Assembly (NCBI GenBank): GCA_021648145.1
Contig: JAKITI010000002.1
Location: 1 to 64,000, forward strand
From: Gammaproteobacteria bacterium
GTDB taxonomy: Bacteria; Pseudomonadota; Gammaproteobacteria; JAADGQ01
Reading direction: 5' to 3'
DNA: 64,000 bases
Below the pieces are notes generated by a model, which was not told the origin of the DNA, made no database searches, and worked only from the letters and a program-made list of their open reading frames with translations. Made by a program: the position numbers and the translations under genes. Below, one piece after another: positions 17,234 to 25,610 of the stretch (the stretch's first letter is position 1; each line of letters begins with the position of its first letter).

Positions 17234-17902
17234 ATGTTTGCTGCATTCCAGTGTGTGATTCGACGTGATTTATTGTTGGCTCTGCGTCGTCGCTCAGATA
17301 TTTTTACGACTCTTTTCTTTTTTATTATTGTTGTCAGCCTGTTTCCTTTAGGTGTTGGGCCTGATGCTGATATTTTGCGTCTGATTGCCCCAGGAATTAT
17401 GTGGGTTGCTGCGCTCTTGGCTTCAATGTTGGCGCTTGAGCGATTGTTTGCAAATGACTATGCTGATGGCTCACTTGAGCAGATGATGTTGACTCCTCAG
17501 CCACTGTTTCTTTTGGTGTTAGGTAAAGTGATCGCGCACTGGTTGGTGACGGGTTTGCCTCTGGTATTAATTGCGCCTTTATTAGGTGTTCAATATGATC
17601 TTTCTAGTGAAGGCATCACAGTTCTTTTGTTGACATTGTTGCTGGGAACTCCCGTTTTAAGTCTGATTGGGGCGATTGGTGCAGCACTGACATTGGGTGT
17701 GCGTGGAGGTGGAGTGCTTGTTTCATTGCTGGTGTTGCCTCTCTATATTCCTGTGTTAATCTTCGGTGCAGGTGCCGTTGAAGCGAGTGTTTCAGGTCTT
17801 GGTGCAGAGGGGCATATTTATTTGTTAGGTGCTATTTTGATCATGGCTTTATGTTTTGCGCCTTTGGCTGCAGCGGCTGCTTTGCGAATTTCGATGGAAT
17901 AA
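17234..17902 (+). CDS. ccmB: Heme exporter membrane protein CcmB
   Basis: This encodes 222 residues with six hydrophobic segments. RRDLLLALRRRSDIFTTLFFFIIVVSLFPL at the N-terminus and LERLFANDYADGSLEQMML are family marks. It is the membrane partner of CcmA. The gene is intact and flanked by ccmA and ccmC. Confidence 0.95.
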   Translation: MFAAFQCVIRRDLLLALRRRSDIFTTLFFFIIVVSLFPLGVGPDADILRLIAPGIMWVAALLASMLALERLFANDYADGSLEQMMLTPQPLFLLVLGKVIAHWLVTGLPLVLIAPLLGVQYDLSSEGITVLLLTLLLGTPVLSLIGAIGAALTLGVRGGGVLVSLLVLPLYIPVLIFGAGAVEASVSGLGAEGHIYLLGAILIMALCFAPLAAAAALRISME

Positions 17903-17955
17903 GTATGGCACTTTTTGGTTTTTAAGCACTCTATATTAGTTTTTTTGGATAAAGT

Positions 17956-18711
17956 ATGGCTTCAGGCTCAATAAATTGGTTTAAATATTCAGCGCCTTCT
18001 AACTTTTATGTGTTGGCTGGGCGCATTGTTCCATGGGCTGCGCTGCTTGCTGTTGTATTGGGGGTGGCAGGGCTTTATCTTAGCTTTTTTGTCGCACCCA
18101 CCGACTTTCGGCAAGGCGAAGGTTATCGTATTATTTTTATTCATGTGCCTGCAGCCTGGATGTCAATGTTCATTTATCTCGTAATGGCCTGTTGGGCGGC
18201 AGTCGGCCTTGTTATGAACACGCGAGTGTCATACATGATGGTGACTGCGTTGGCACCGACAGGGGCGATGTTTACTTTTATCGCGTTATGGAGCGGTGCC
18301 CTTTGGGGAAAACCGATGTGGGGGACTTGGTGGGTATGGGATGCGCGTTTGACTTCTGAGCTGATTCTATTGTTTCTTTATATTGGTTTTATGGCATTAC
18401 AGTCATCAATTAGTGATTCGCGCCGCGCGGATCGGGCGGGTGCTTTGCTTATATTGGTTGGTGTGGTGAATATTCCGATTATTTATTACTCTGTGAAGTG
18501 GTGGAATACGCTGCATCAAGGGGCATCCATCAGCTTGAATGCTGCGCCGACAATGGCTTTAATCATGTTCTGGACATTGATTGTAATGACGCTGGCATGT
18601 TGGGCTTACACAATTGCAGTGGTCTATGCACGGGCACGTTGCATTGTGCTTGAACGTGAGCGTAATACAACCTGGGTGAAAGAGTTGGTTGGAGGAAAAC
18701 AGCATGACTGA
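17956..18711 (+). CDS. ccmC: Heme-handling protein CcmC
   Basis: This encodes 251 residues with six membrane segments. The tryptophan-rich heme-binding motif is WGTWWVWDARLTSELILLF. Histidines flanking it (FIHVPAAW and WNTLHQGASI) are the axial heme ligands known for this family. CcmC loads heme onto CcmE in the periplasm. Its end overlaps the ccmD start by eight bases. Confidence 0.96.
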   Translation: MASGSINWFKYSAPSNFYVLAGRIVPWAALLAVVLGVAGLYLSFFVAPTDFRQGEGYRIIFIHVPAAWMSMFIYLVMACWAAVGLVMNTRVSYMMVTALAPTGAMFTFIALWSGALWGKPMWGTWWVWDARLTSELILLFLYIGFMALQSSISDSRRADRAGALLILVGVVNIPIIYYSVKWWNTLHQGASISLNAAPTMALIMFWTLIVMTLACWAYTIAVVYARARCIVLERERNTTWVKELVGGKQHD

Positions 18712-18877
18712 ATTTTTTGCGATGGGCGGTTATGCCTTTTATGTGTGGGGATCGTTTGGTGTATTTGCATTATGTGTATTGATAGAAGTAGTCGCTGTAC
18801 GCCAGCGTAAGCGAACTATTTTTCAAAGGTTAGGTCGTATGATTCGTTTAGAGGTAGAGGTGAAAAATGAAAAATAG
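18704..18877 (+). CDS. ccmD: Heme exporter protein CcmD
   Basis: This encodes 57 residues: a single membrane helix (GGYAFYVWGSFGVFALCVLIEVV) followed by a basic tail RQRKRTIFQRL. It releases holo-CcmE from CcmABC. ATG 18704 overlaps the end of ccmC (ATGACTGA), and the gene overlaps ccmE by eleven bases. Confidence 0.93.
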   Translation: MTEFFAMGGYAFYVWGSFGVFALCVLIEVVAVRQRKRTIFQRLGRMIRLEVEVKNEK

Positions 18878-19313
18878 GCATAAACGTTTGATCTTTGTGT
18901 TGGCTGGTTTAGCTGGTTTAGCTGTTGCGGCAACACTGGTATTTAAAGCGCTTGATTCAAATTTATCCTACTTTTTTTCACCGACCGAAGTGGCTGCGGG
19001 AAGTGCACCAAAGGATAGTGTGTTTCGTTTGGGTGGTATTGTTGAAGTCGGCAGTGTCCAGCAGACTGGTGAAGGTCTAACGGTGCATTTTAGTGTAACG
19101 GATAATGCAAATAGCATCATGATCAGTTATACCGGTATTTTACCTGACCTGTTTGAAGAGGGGCAGGGTGTGATTACGCAAGGTAAATTAGGTGAGGGTG
19201 GTCTATTTTATGCAGATGAAGTACTTGCAAAGCATGATGAAACCTACATGCCTCCTGAGGTTGCGGATGCACTGGAAGAAAGCAAGAAAAAACTGGAGAG
19301 TAATGACTTATGA
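18867..19313 (+). CDS. ccmE: Periplasmic heme chaperone CcmE
   Basis: This encodes 148 residues. An N-terminal signal anchor (LIFVLAGLAGLAVAATLVF) precedes the OB-fold domain. The covalent heme-binding His123 and the Tyr127 ligand lie in LAKHDETYMPPEV. It carries heme from CcmC to CcmF. The stop overlaps the ccmF start (ATGA). Confidence 0.96.
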   Translation: MKNRHKRLIFVLAGLAGLAVAATLVFKALDSNLSYFFSPTEVAAGSAPKDSVFRLGGIVEVGSVQQTGEGLTVHFSVTDNANSIMISYTGILPDLFEEGQGVITQGKLGEGGLFYADEVLAKHDETYMPPEVADALEESKKKLESNDL

Positions 19314-21307
19314 TTCCTGAAATTGGAAACTTTGCATTAATATTGGCGCTTTGTCTGGCTTTGATTCAGGGGACATTGCCATTAATTGGTGCGGCAACGG
19401 GTCGAAGGGTCTGGATGAATTTGGGACGATCGACTGTATTAGGGCAATTTTTGATGGTTTCCATTGCGTTTGTCTGTCTGACGTATGCTTTTATTGTTAA
19501 TGATTTTTCTGTTTTATATGCGGCAATGAACTCTAATTCACAGTTGCCTCTGCAGTATCGTATTGCAGCCGTTTGGGGCGGTCATGAAGGGTCGTTGTTA
19601 CTGTGGGCTTTGCTATTGGCTGCCTGGGCTTTAGCTGTCAGCATGTTCAGTCGTAGCTTACCTGAGGAAATGGTCGCGCGCGTGTTAGGTGTTATGGGTC
19701 TTCTTAGCGTGGGTTTTTTGCTGTTTGTATTGTTGACATCCAATCCATTTGAGCGCTTGCTGCCTGCCGCATTGGATGGTCGTGATCTGAATCCATTGTT
19801 ACAAGACCCTGGTCTGATCTTTCACCCTCCTATGCTCTATATGGGCTATGTCGGTTTTTCTGTCGCATTTTCCTTTGCTATCGCTGCGCTTCTCGGTGGA
19901 AAACTGGATGCATCCTGGGCGCGTTGGTCTCGCCCTTGGACAACCATTGCGTGGGTTTTTCTGACTTTTGGTGTTGGTTTGGGCAGTTGGTGGGCCTATT
20001 ACGAGCTAGGTTGGGGCGGCTGGTGGTTCTGGGATCCTGTTGAAAACTCTTCATTCATGCCTTGGTTGGTGGGGACTGCATTAATCCATTCACTGGCGGT
20101 CACTGAAAAACGAGGCTGCTTTAGAAACTGGACTATTTTGTTAGCGATTCTTACATTCTCCTTGAGTCTGTTGGGAGCTTTTTTGGTACGTTCTGGCGTG
20201 CTAACTTCTGTGCATGCGTTCGCAACCGATCCTGAACGCGGTGTTTTCATTCTTGGATTTCTTGTTACTGTCATTGGAACTTCGTTAGCACTTTATGCTT
20301 GGCGTGCTCCTAAAGTAGGTATGGGGGGAGCTTTTCATTGGTCGTCACGCGAAACCATGTTGTTGACAAATAATGTGTTGTTGGTTGTTGTGGCAGGAAT
20401 GGTGCTGTTAGGAACACTGTACCCACTACTATTAGATGCATTGAATTTAGGAAAAATATCAGTTGGCCCTCCCTATTTTGACGCAGTGTTTGTGCCATTA
20501 ATGCTACCACTGGTTTTTCTATGCGGTTTAGGTTCACTGGTACGCTGGAAACATGACAACCTGGCTGAGTTGATGATTCGCTTGCGCTGGGTGTTTATTT
20601 TGAGCTTGCTGCTCTCTATTGTGATCCCTTTTATGATGGGGCACTTTTCAATCATGGTCTGTTTGGGGTTGTTGGTTGCAATCTGGGTGATTACAACAAC
20701 GTTTTACGGTCTATGGCAACGTATTGTTGGGCGCTCTGGGAATCGTAGTTTTGTTGCTGGATTTCGTAGCTTAACAGCCTCTTATCTCGGTATGGTATTA
20801 GCTCATATTGGTGTGGCCATTGGTGTCATTGGTATAACCTTGGTTTCAGGTTATGAGATTGAGAAGGATGTACGCATGGATATAGGTGATACGCTCACAA
20901 TGGGAGGGTATGAGTTTAAGTTTGAAGGTATCGAAAATATTGAAGGGCCGAATTACAGTGCGAGTCGCGGCTTAATTCAAGTGAGTGAGAATGGAGAGGT
21001 ATTGACTATGTTGCATCCTGAAAAGCGTATTTATAATGTTCAAACAATGCCGATGACGGAAGCTGCCATTGATTCAAGTATTTTTAGGGATCTTTATGTC
21101 TCTATGGGTGATTCATTAGGCGGAACGGCTTGGGCTGTACGAGTCTATTACAAACCTTTTATCAGCTGGTTGTGGATGGGTTGTTTTTTGATGGGACTGG
21201 GTGGCCTCTTGGCGGTGAGTGATCGCCGATACCGGCTGGCTCAACGCAAAAACAAAAAAAAGGTTGTTGTGCCAGAAATGGGTATGGCTGAAGGAGTGAA
21301 AAGTTAA
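19310..21307 (+). CDS. ccmF: Cytochrome c heme lyase subunit CcmF
   Basis: This encodes 665 residues and is a polytopic membrane protein. The WWD domain is GWGGWWFWDPVENSSFMPWL. AAVWGGHEGSLLLWALL and LVRSGVLTSVHAFATDP are further family signatures. With CcmH and CcmI it ligates heme to CxxCH motifs of apocytochromes. No break is seen. It is joined to ccmG by a one-base overlap. Confidence 0.97.
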   Translation: MIPEIGNFALILALCLALIQGTLPLIGAATGRRVWMNLGRSTVLGQFLMVSIAFVCLTYAFIVNDFSVLYAAMNSNSQLPLQYRIAAVWGGHEGSLLLWALLLAAWALAVSMFSRSLPEEMVARVLGVMGLLSVGFLLFVLLTSNPFERLLPAALDGRDLNPLLQDPGLIFHPPMLYMGYVGFSVAFSFAIAALLGGKLDASWARWSRPWTTIAWVFLTFGVGLGSWWAYYELGWGGWWFWDPVENSSFMPWLVGTALIHSLAVTEKRGCFRNWTILLAILTFSLSLLGAFLVRSGVLTSVHAFATDPERGVFILGFLVTVIGTSLALYAWRAPKVGMGGAFHWSSRETMLLTNNVLLVVVAGMVLLGTLYPLLLDALNLGKISVGPPYFDAVFVPLMLPLVFLCGLGSLVRWKHDNLAELMIRLRWVFILSLLLSIVIPFMMGHFSIMVCLGLLVAIWVITTTFYGLWQRIVGRSGNRSFVAGFRSLTASYLGMVLAHIGVAIGVIGITLVSGYEIEKDVRMDIGDTLTMGGYEFKFEGIENIEGPNYSASRGLIQVSENGEVLTMLHPEKRIYNVQTMPMTEAAIDSSIFRDLYVSMGDSLGGTAWAVRVYYKPFISWLWMGCFLMGLGGLLAVSDRRYRLAQRKNKKKVVVPEMGMAEGVKS

Positions 21308-21840
21308 TGAAGTCTTCAATGCGATACCTGCTTCCTCTGGCTCTATTCTTAGGTGTCGTTGTTTTTTTATTTAAAGGCTTGTCGTTAAATCCACGTGAAG
21401 TTCCTTCACCACTTGTGAATAAGGCTGCCCCCGATTTTGATATGCCACAACTGCATAACTCTGAGGCTCGATTTTCTAAAGAAGAGATGCTCGGTAAGGT
21501 GTGGCTTTTGAATGTGTGGGCATCTTGGTGCGTGTCGTGCCGACAAGAACATCCTGTTTTGATGGAGTTGCAACGGCAAAATATTTTACCAATTTATGGA
21601 TTGAACTATAAAGATACGCAGCAAGATGGTATTCGTTGGTTGCGTGAGTTTGGTAATCCATATGTGCTGAGTGGGCAGGATCCTGAAGGGAAAGTGGGCT
21701 TTGATTATGGGGTGTATGGTGTGCCAGAAACTTATCTTGTTGATAAAGAAGGTATTATTCGTCATAAATTTATCGGGCCAGTTGTGCCTGATGATATCGA
21801 ACAAATAATTAAACCGATGGTACAGGAGCTCTCTTTATGA
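21307..21840 (+). CDS. ccmG: Thiol:disulfide protein CcmG/DsbE
   Basis: This encodes 177 residues: an N-terminal membrane anchor and a thioredoxin fold. The redox motif is WASWCVSCRQEHP (Cys75 and Cys78). The usual GVYGVPETYLVDKEGIIRHK follows with the cis-Pro. It keeps apocytochrome cysteines reduced for heme attachment. It overlaps ccmH by four bases. Confidence 0.96.
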   Translation: MKSSMRYLLPLALFLGVVVFLFKGLSLNPREVPSPLVNKAAPDFDMPQLHNSEARFSKEEMLGKVWLLNVWASWCVSCRQEHPVLMELQRQNILPIYGLNYKDTQQDGIRWLREFGNPYVLSGQDPEGKVGFDYGVYGVPETYLVDKEGIIRHKFIGPVVPDDIEQIIKPMVQELSL

Positions 21841-22328
21841 CAAAGCAGCGTATCTTAATGAGTTGCTCGTTCGTGCTCTCTTTTTGTTTTTTATGGTCTT
21901 CAGTCGCTTTTGCAAAAGAGGCAACGCCTCTGGTTGATGATCCTGTCTTGGAGGTGCGTGTTATGGCGCTATCTGAAGAGTTGCGTTGTTTGGTTTGTCA
22001 AAATCAAACAATCGCTGACTCTGATGCTGATTTAGCGGTTGATATGCGTGATGAAGTACGTAATAAGATGAAGGAGGGGTGGAGTGACCAACAAATTGTT
22101 GACTATCTGGTTGATCGTTATGGGAACTTTGTACGTTACAATCCGCCCCTAAATGTAACAACGTTTCTCTTATGGTTTGGCCCCGCACTATTTTTAGTTT
22201 TGGGGGCGGTGTTATTGTTTTATAGTTTACGTAATCGGCGCAAGCAAGCGACAGTCACGACACCGTTGTCCGAACAGGATCAACAGCGAGCACAAGCGTT
22301 GCTGAATGAAGAGGAAGATAAAAAATGA
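21837..22328 (+). CDS. ccmH: Cytochrome c maturation protein CcmH
   Basis: This encodes 163 residues. The signal peptide ends near AFAKEA. The redox motif is LRCLVCQNQTIADSDADLA (Cys51 and Cys54). RYGNFVRYNPP and one membrane helix (LLWFGPALFLVLGAVLLF) follow. This is the short CcmH; the TPR part is the separate ccmI gene. It overlaps ccmI by four bases. Confidence 0.96.
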   Translation: MTKQRILMSCSFVLSFCFLWSSVAFAKEATPLVDDPVLEVRVMALSEELRCLVCQNQTIADSDADLAVDMRDEVRNKMKEGWSDQQIVDYLVDRYGNFVRYNPPLNVTTFLLWFGPALFLVLGAVLLFYSLRNRRKQATVTTPLSEQDQQRAQALLNEEEDKK

Positions 22329-23590
22329 TGTGGTTGTTTGGTTTTATTGCAACACTTTTAGTTGTTGTCGCGTTACTGTTTACTGTGCTTCCTTTGCTTC
22401 GTTCTAGCCCTGATAAAGTGGGTTTGGAAAGACGAGCACTTAATATCTCTGTTTATAAAGATCAGATGACTGAGCTGGAAGCAGACTTGGAGCAAGGTGT
22501 ATTAACTGAATCAGAAAAACAGACGGCTCGTAACGAACTGGAAAGTCGTTTGCTGGATGACGTTGAGCAAAGTGATGAGGTTGCCATTGCTGAAAATAAT
22601 CAGCCATCGAAAAAAACAGCGATTATTTTAGCAGTGGCGGTGCCTATTCTAGCTATTTATCTGTATCAATTCATAGGCAATCCCGATGGAATGGAGCCGC
22701 AGTCACAGAAAGTCGTTGGTGAATCGGCTGAAGGGGACCATAGTGTGACCGCCGATCAAATTGAAGTAATGGTGACGGGTCTTGCTGAAAAATTAAAAGA
22801 AAATCCAAATGATCTGGATGGTTGGGTGATGTTGGCTCGTTCTTATAGTGCGTTACAGCGTTACGATCGCGCATCATTTGCATTTGCAGAGGCGACTAAA
22901 CTTTCACCGACTGATCCTAATTTGCTGGTGGATTATGCTGATGCGCTGGCAATGGCTAATAATGAAAGTTTGGAAGGTTCGCCGATGAGCCTAGTGCAAC
23001 GTGCTTTGGAAATTAACCCTAACCATCAGAAAGGTTTGTGGCTAATGGGAACAGGTGCGTTTGATCAAGGTGATTTTCAGGGCGCAGTGCAATACTGGCG
23101 TAAACTTGAAGCTTTAATGGCTCCAGGTTCGCAAGGTGCGAACTCTATTGCAGGCAGTATTGCTCAAGCTGAGCAATATATTGTAAAAAATGGTGGCCAG
23201 GTTCAACCCAGTGAAACACAAGCCCAAGCCGCTCCAGTGGTGGGAGGCGCTTTTATAGAAGGCTCCGTGACAATTTCTTCTGAATTGGAAAAATTAATGG
23301 GTGAAAATTCGGTGCTGTTTGTTTTCGCAAAACCTGTCGATGGATCACGTGTGCCCGTTGCTGTTTTTAGAAAGCCACTCACAGACTTACCTATTGATTT
23401 TCGACTGGATGATACAATGTCATTGATGCCTTCAGCACGCCTGTCTAATCATCAAAAAGTCGAGATTGTTGCACGTATTTCAAAAAGTGGTGACGCTGTA
23501 CCTGCTTCAGGTGATCTTGAGGGGAGCAGTAATGCGGTGGCTGTCGGTGTTGATGGTATTAATATCGTAATTAATAAGGTGATCCCCTGA
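22325..23590 (+). CDS. ccmI: Cytochrome c maturation protein CcmI (TPR)
   Basis: This encodes 421 residues. The N-terminal membrane helix is followed by the CcmI heptad-rich loop (LNISVYKDQMTELEADLEQG), a second membrane helix near residue 100, TPR repeats (LDGWVMLARSYSALQRYDRASFAFAEA) and a C-terminal beta domain (GSVTISSELEKLMGENSVLFVFAKP). It presents apocytochrome C-termini to the lyase. Its TGA overlaps the apparent CTG start of the next gene. Confidence 0.94.
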   Translation: MMWLFGFIATLLVVVALLFTVLPLLRSSPDKVGLERRALNISVYKDQMTELEADLEQGVLTESEKQTARNELESRLLDDVEQSDEVAIAENNQPSKKTAIILAVAVPILAIYLYQFIGNPDGMEPQSQKVVGESAEGDHSVTADQIEVMVTGLAEKLKENPNDLDGWVMLARSYSALQRYDRASFAFAEATKLSPTDPNLLVDYADALAMANNESLEGSPMSLVQRALEINPNHQKGLWLMGTGAFDQGDFQGAVQYWRKLEALMAPGSQGANSIAGSIAQAEQYIVKNGGQVQPSETQAQAAPVVGGAFIEGSVTISSELEKLMGENSVLFVFAKPVDGSRVPVAVFRKPLTDLPIDFRLDDTMSLMPSARLSNHQKVEIVARISKSGDAVPASGDLEGSSNAVAVGVDGINIVINKVIP

Positions 23591-24114
23591 CTCTTCGATG
23601 TCTGTTTCTTGTTATTGTTTTAAATATGATTGGCTGCGGCCAAAAAGAAGAGGTCGCGCTTGGTGGGGTTGTTGCTGGTTATGATTTTCCAGCGGTTGAG
23701 TTTGTAGATTTAGAAGGCAGTACAAGCTCCTTTTCTGAGTATGAAGGAAAGCTGGTTATATTGAATGTTTGGGCAACTTGGTGCCCACCATGTCGGCGTG
23801 AATTACCATCTTTAGAGCGACTTGGAGAAGCCCTTGATGAAAATCGCTTTGCCGTGAAATTTCTTTCAGTGGATAGTGATGAGCATGTAGTCAGAGAGTA
23901 TTTGATTGATGTGGGTTTTAAAATGAATAGCTTTATCGACAAGGAAGTGGAAATTGCAGGACAAGTTCTAGAGGTGATCTCTTACCCTGTGACCTATCTG
24001 ATATCACCACAAGGAAAAGTCATGCAAGTGGTCTATGGTGAGCGAGAGTGGGATAATGCAGTCGTTGTTGAAAAGCTGAAGCGTGCTTTTAGTAGTGGTA
24101 CTATTTCAATTTAA
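23587..24114 (+). CDS. TlpA/ResA-like thioredoxin lipoprotein, apparent CTG start
   Basis: The first in-frame ATG (23626) lies inside a hydrophobic signal. In frame upstream the sequence reads LTLRCLFLVIVLNMIGC, a lipoprotein signal with lipobox-like MIGC, and the only candidate start that keeps it is CTG at 23587. AGGTGATC (23577-23584) is well placed as a ribosome binding site, and the CTG overlaps the ccmI stop as CTGA, like the ATGA joints elsewhere in the operon. The thioredoxin motif is WATWCPPCRRELP (Cys66 and Cys69, counted from the CTG). It gives 175 residues, probably an extra periplasmic thiol reductase for cytochrome maturation. Confidence 0.85.
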   Translation: MTLRCLFLVIVLNMIGCGQKEEVALGGVVAGYDFPAVEFVDLEGSTSSFSEYEGKLVILNVWATWCPPCRRELPSLERLGEALDENRFAVKFLSVDSDEHVVREYLIDVGFKMNSFIDKEVEIAGQVLEVISYPVTYLISPQGKVMQVVYGEREWDNAVVVEKLKRAFSSGTISI

Positions 24115-24129
24115 TTTGAGGGTAAGTCA

Positions 24130-24447
24130 ATGAATTTAACCTTGTCTTTATGGGTCGTCCTTTGTCTTTTTTTATCTGTTTCAGGGGGCAGTGGCGATGT
24201 CTATGCAGCCGATTCGATAAAAGGCGGTAAAATATATCAACAACACTGCTCTAATTGCCATGGCTCACGGGGTGTGAGCAACATACCTGGGGTGGCTGAT
24301 TTTTCGCGTGGAGAAGGGCTGTTTAAATCTGATATTGAGTTGTTGAAATTATTGCAACGTGGTGTGGGCATGATGCCAGCCTACCAAGGTCGCCTTTCAG
24401 ATAAAAAGTTACTGGATGTTATTGCTTATATGAGAACTTTACGTTAA
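24130..24447 (+). CDS. Small monoheme cytochrome c
   Basis: This encodes 105 residues. The signal peptide ends near DVYAAD. The heme site is HCSNCHG (Cys40, Cys43, His44). The likely Met ligand is in GVGMMPAYQGRLSDKKLLDVIAYMRTL, the usual class I cytochrome c C-terminus. It is a periplasmic electron carrier, 15 bases after the TlpA-like gene and touching the next one, so probably in the same transcript. Confidence 0.92.
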   Translation: MNLTLSLWVVLCLFLSVSGGSGDVYAADSIKGGKIYQQHCSNCHGSRGVSNIPGVADFSRGEGLFKSDIELLKLLQRGVGMMPAYQGRLSDKKLLDVIAYMRTLR

Positions 24448-25610
24448 TGCCGTTTCGAATAATATTTTCAGGTCTGCTTGTATTGATGCTTGCGGGCTGC
24501 AGCTCTTCTGATGATAGTGAAGTAAAAGTATCTCAAGCTCCAGCTTCTTCAAATGACGAACAAAAAAGTATGCCTTTAAAAGCCGTTGCTTCGACTGTAA
24601 AGGCAAAAAACAGTCATGCTGTGCTAGATACTTTCGGTGTAGGCGAGAATGTTTATGTGCGTGCTTTAGCGGTCGAGTCATCGAACAATCATTTGTGGGT
24701 CGGTTCATCTGTCGGTGTGCTGGATATTGATTTGGAAAATCGGTCTCTTGTAAAAACACTGACGCGTGATGATGGGCTTGCAAATGAGTATGTTTTTGCA
24801 ATTGATATCGACAGTCAGGGTTATAAATGGTTTGGTACCAATGGTGGCGGAATGTCGCGTTATCGTGACGGGGAGTGGAAAACCTATTTTCCAATGCATG
24901 GTTTGGCCGATTATTGGATTTATGCTTTTGATGAAATGGCTAATGGTGATTTATGGATAGGCACATGGGCGGGTGCAAATCTCTTGAAAGCATCGACTGG
25001 AAAGTTGGAAACTTATGTTAAAGAGTTGGTGAATGAGTGGGTTTATGGCGTTGCAATTGATCAAAAACAGCGCGTCTGGTTTGCGACTGAAGGGGGCGTT
25101 TCCATGTTGGATGGGGATCAGTGGTCTTCATTTACGCATGCGGATGGTGTCGGCGCATCCAATGAATCAAATTTACCGATCAGTATTAACACAGGTCTTG
25201 GAACACGTTCACGCCATGACCTGAATATATTGTCAGAAGGCCGAGCCACATATAACCCAAGTTATGTATTTTGTGTCATGGTGGCTGCTGATGAGACTGT
25301 TTGGGCGGGTACATGGGGCGGCGGCGTTTCCTATTACGATGGCAGGGGCTGGAAAAACCTGACCGAGAACGATGGTTTAGCGGGTAATATTGTATACAGT
25401 ATTGCTCAAGATAAGAGTGGAGTCTTCTGGTTTGGAACGAATAAAGGCTTGTCAAGATTTGATGGGCAAACGTGGCAGACTTTTAATCGACATAATGGGC
25501 TCTTGGGGAATAGCGTCTATAGCGTGATTTCAACACCTGATGGTGAAATATGGGCGGGCACTAAGGGCGGCGTAGTACGGATTGGGAGAAAAATGGATGA
25601 AAATAAATGA
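24447..25610 (+). CDS. Reg_prop beta-propeller lipoprotein
   Basis: This encodes 387 residues. Lipoprotein signal: MPFRIIFSGLLVLMLAGC. At least six Reg_prop-type blades are visible, each ending with the pattern W-G/A-T-x-G-G: WVGSSVGVL, WFGTNGGGMSRY, WIGTWAGANLL, WFATEGGVSML, WAGTWGGGVSYY, WFGTNKGLSRF, WAGTKGGVVRI. An insertion of about 45 residues before YNPSYVFCV splits two blades. Reg_prop domains normally sense ligands in hybrid two-component sensors; here the propeller stands alone at a membrane. It overlaps the paralogous gene by four bases. Confidence 0.88.
   Translation: MPFRIIFSGLLVLMLAGCSSSDDSEVKVSQAPASSNDEQKSMPLKAVASTVKAKNSHAVLDTFGVGENVYVRALAVESSNNHLWVGSSVGVLDIDLENRSLVKTLTRDDGLANEYVFAIDIDSQGYKWFGTNGGGMSRYRDGEWKTYFPMHGLADYWIYAFDEMANGDLWIGTWAGANLLKASTGKLETYVKELVNEWVYGVAIDQKQRVWFATEGGVSMLDGDQWSSFTHADGVGASNESNLPISINTGLGTRSRHDLNILSEGRATYNPSYVFCVMVAADETVWAGTWGGGVSYYDGRGWKNLTENDGLAGNIVYSIAQDKSGVFWFGTNKGLSRFDGQTWQTFNRHNGLLGNSVYSVISTPDGEIWAGTKGGVVRIGRKMDENK

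Noticed and set aside
24439-24894. 151-residue open frame opposite the first propeller gene
   Set aside because: It is rich in His and Arg and has no domain; it overlaps a clear lipoprotein signal on the plus strand.
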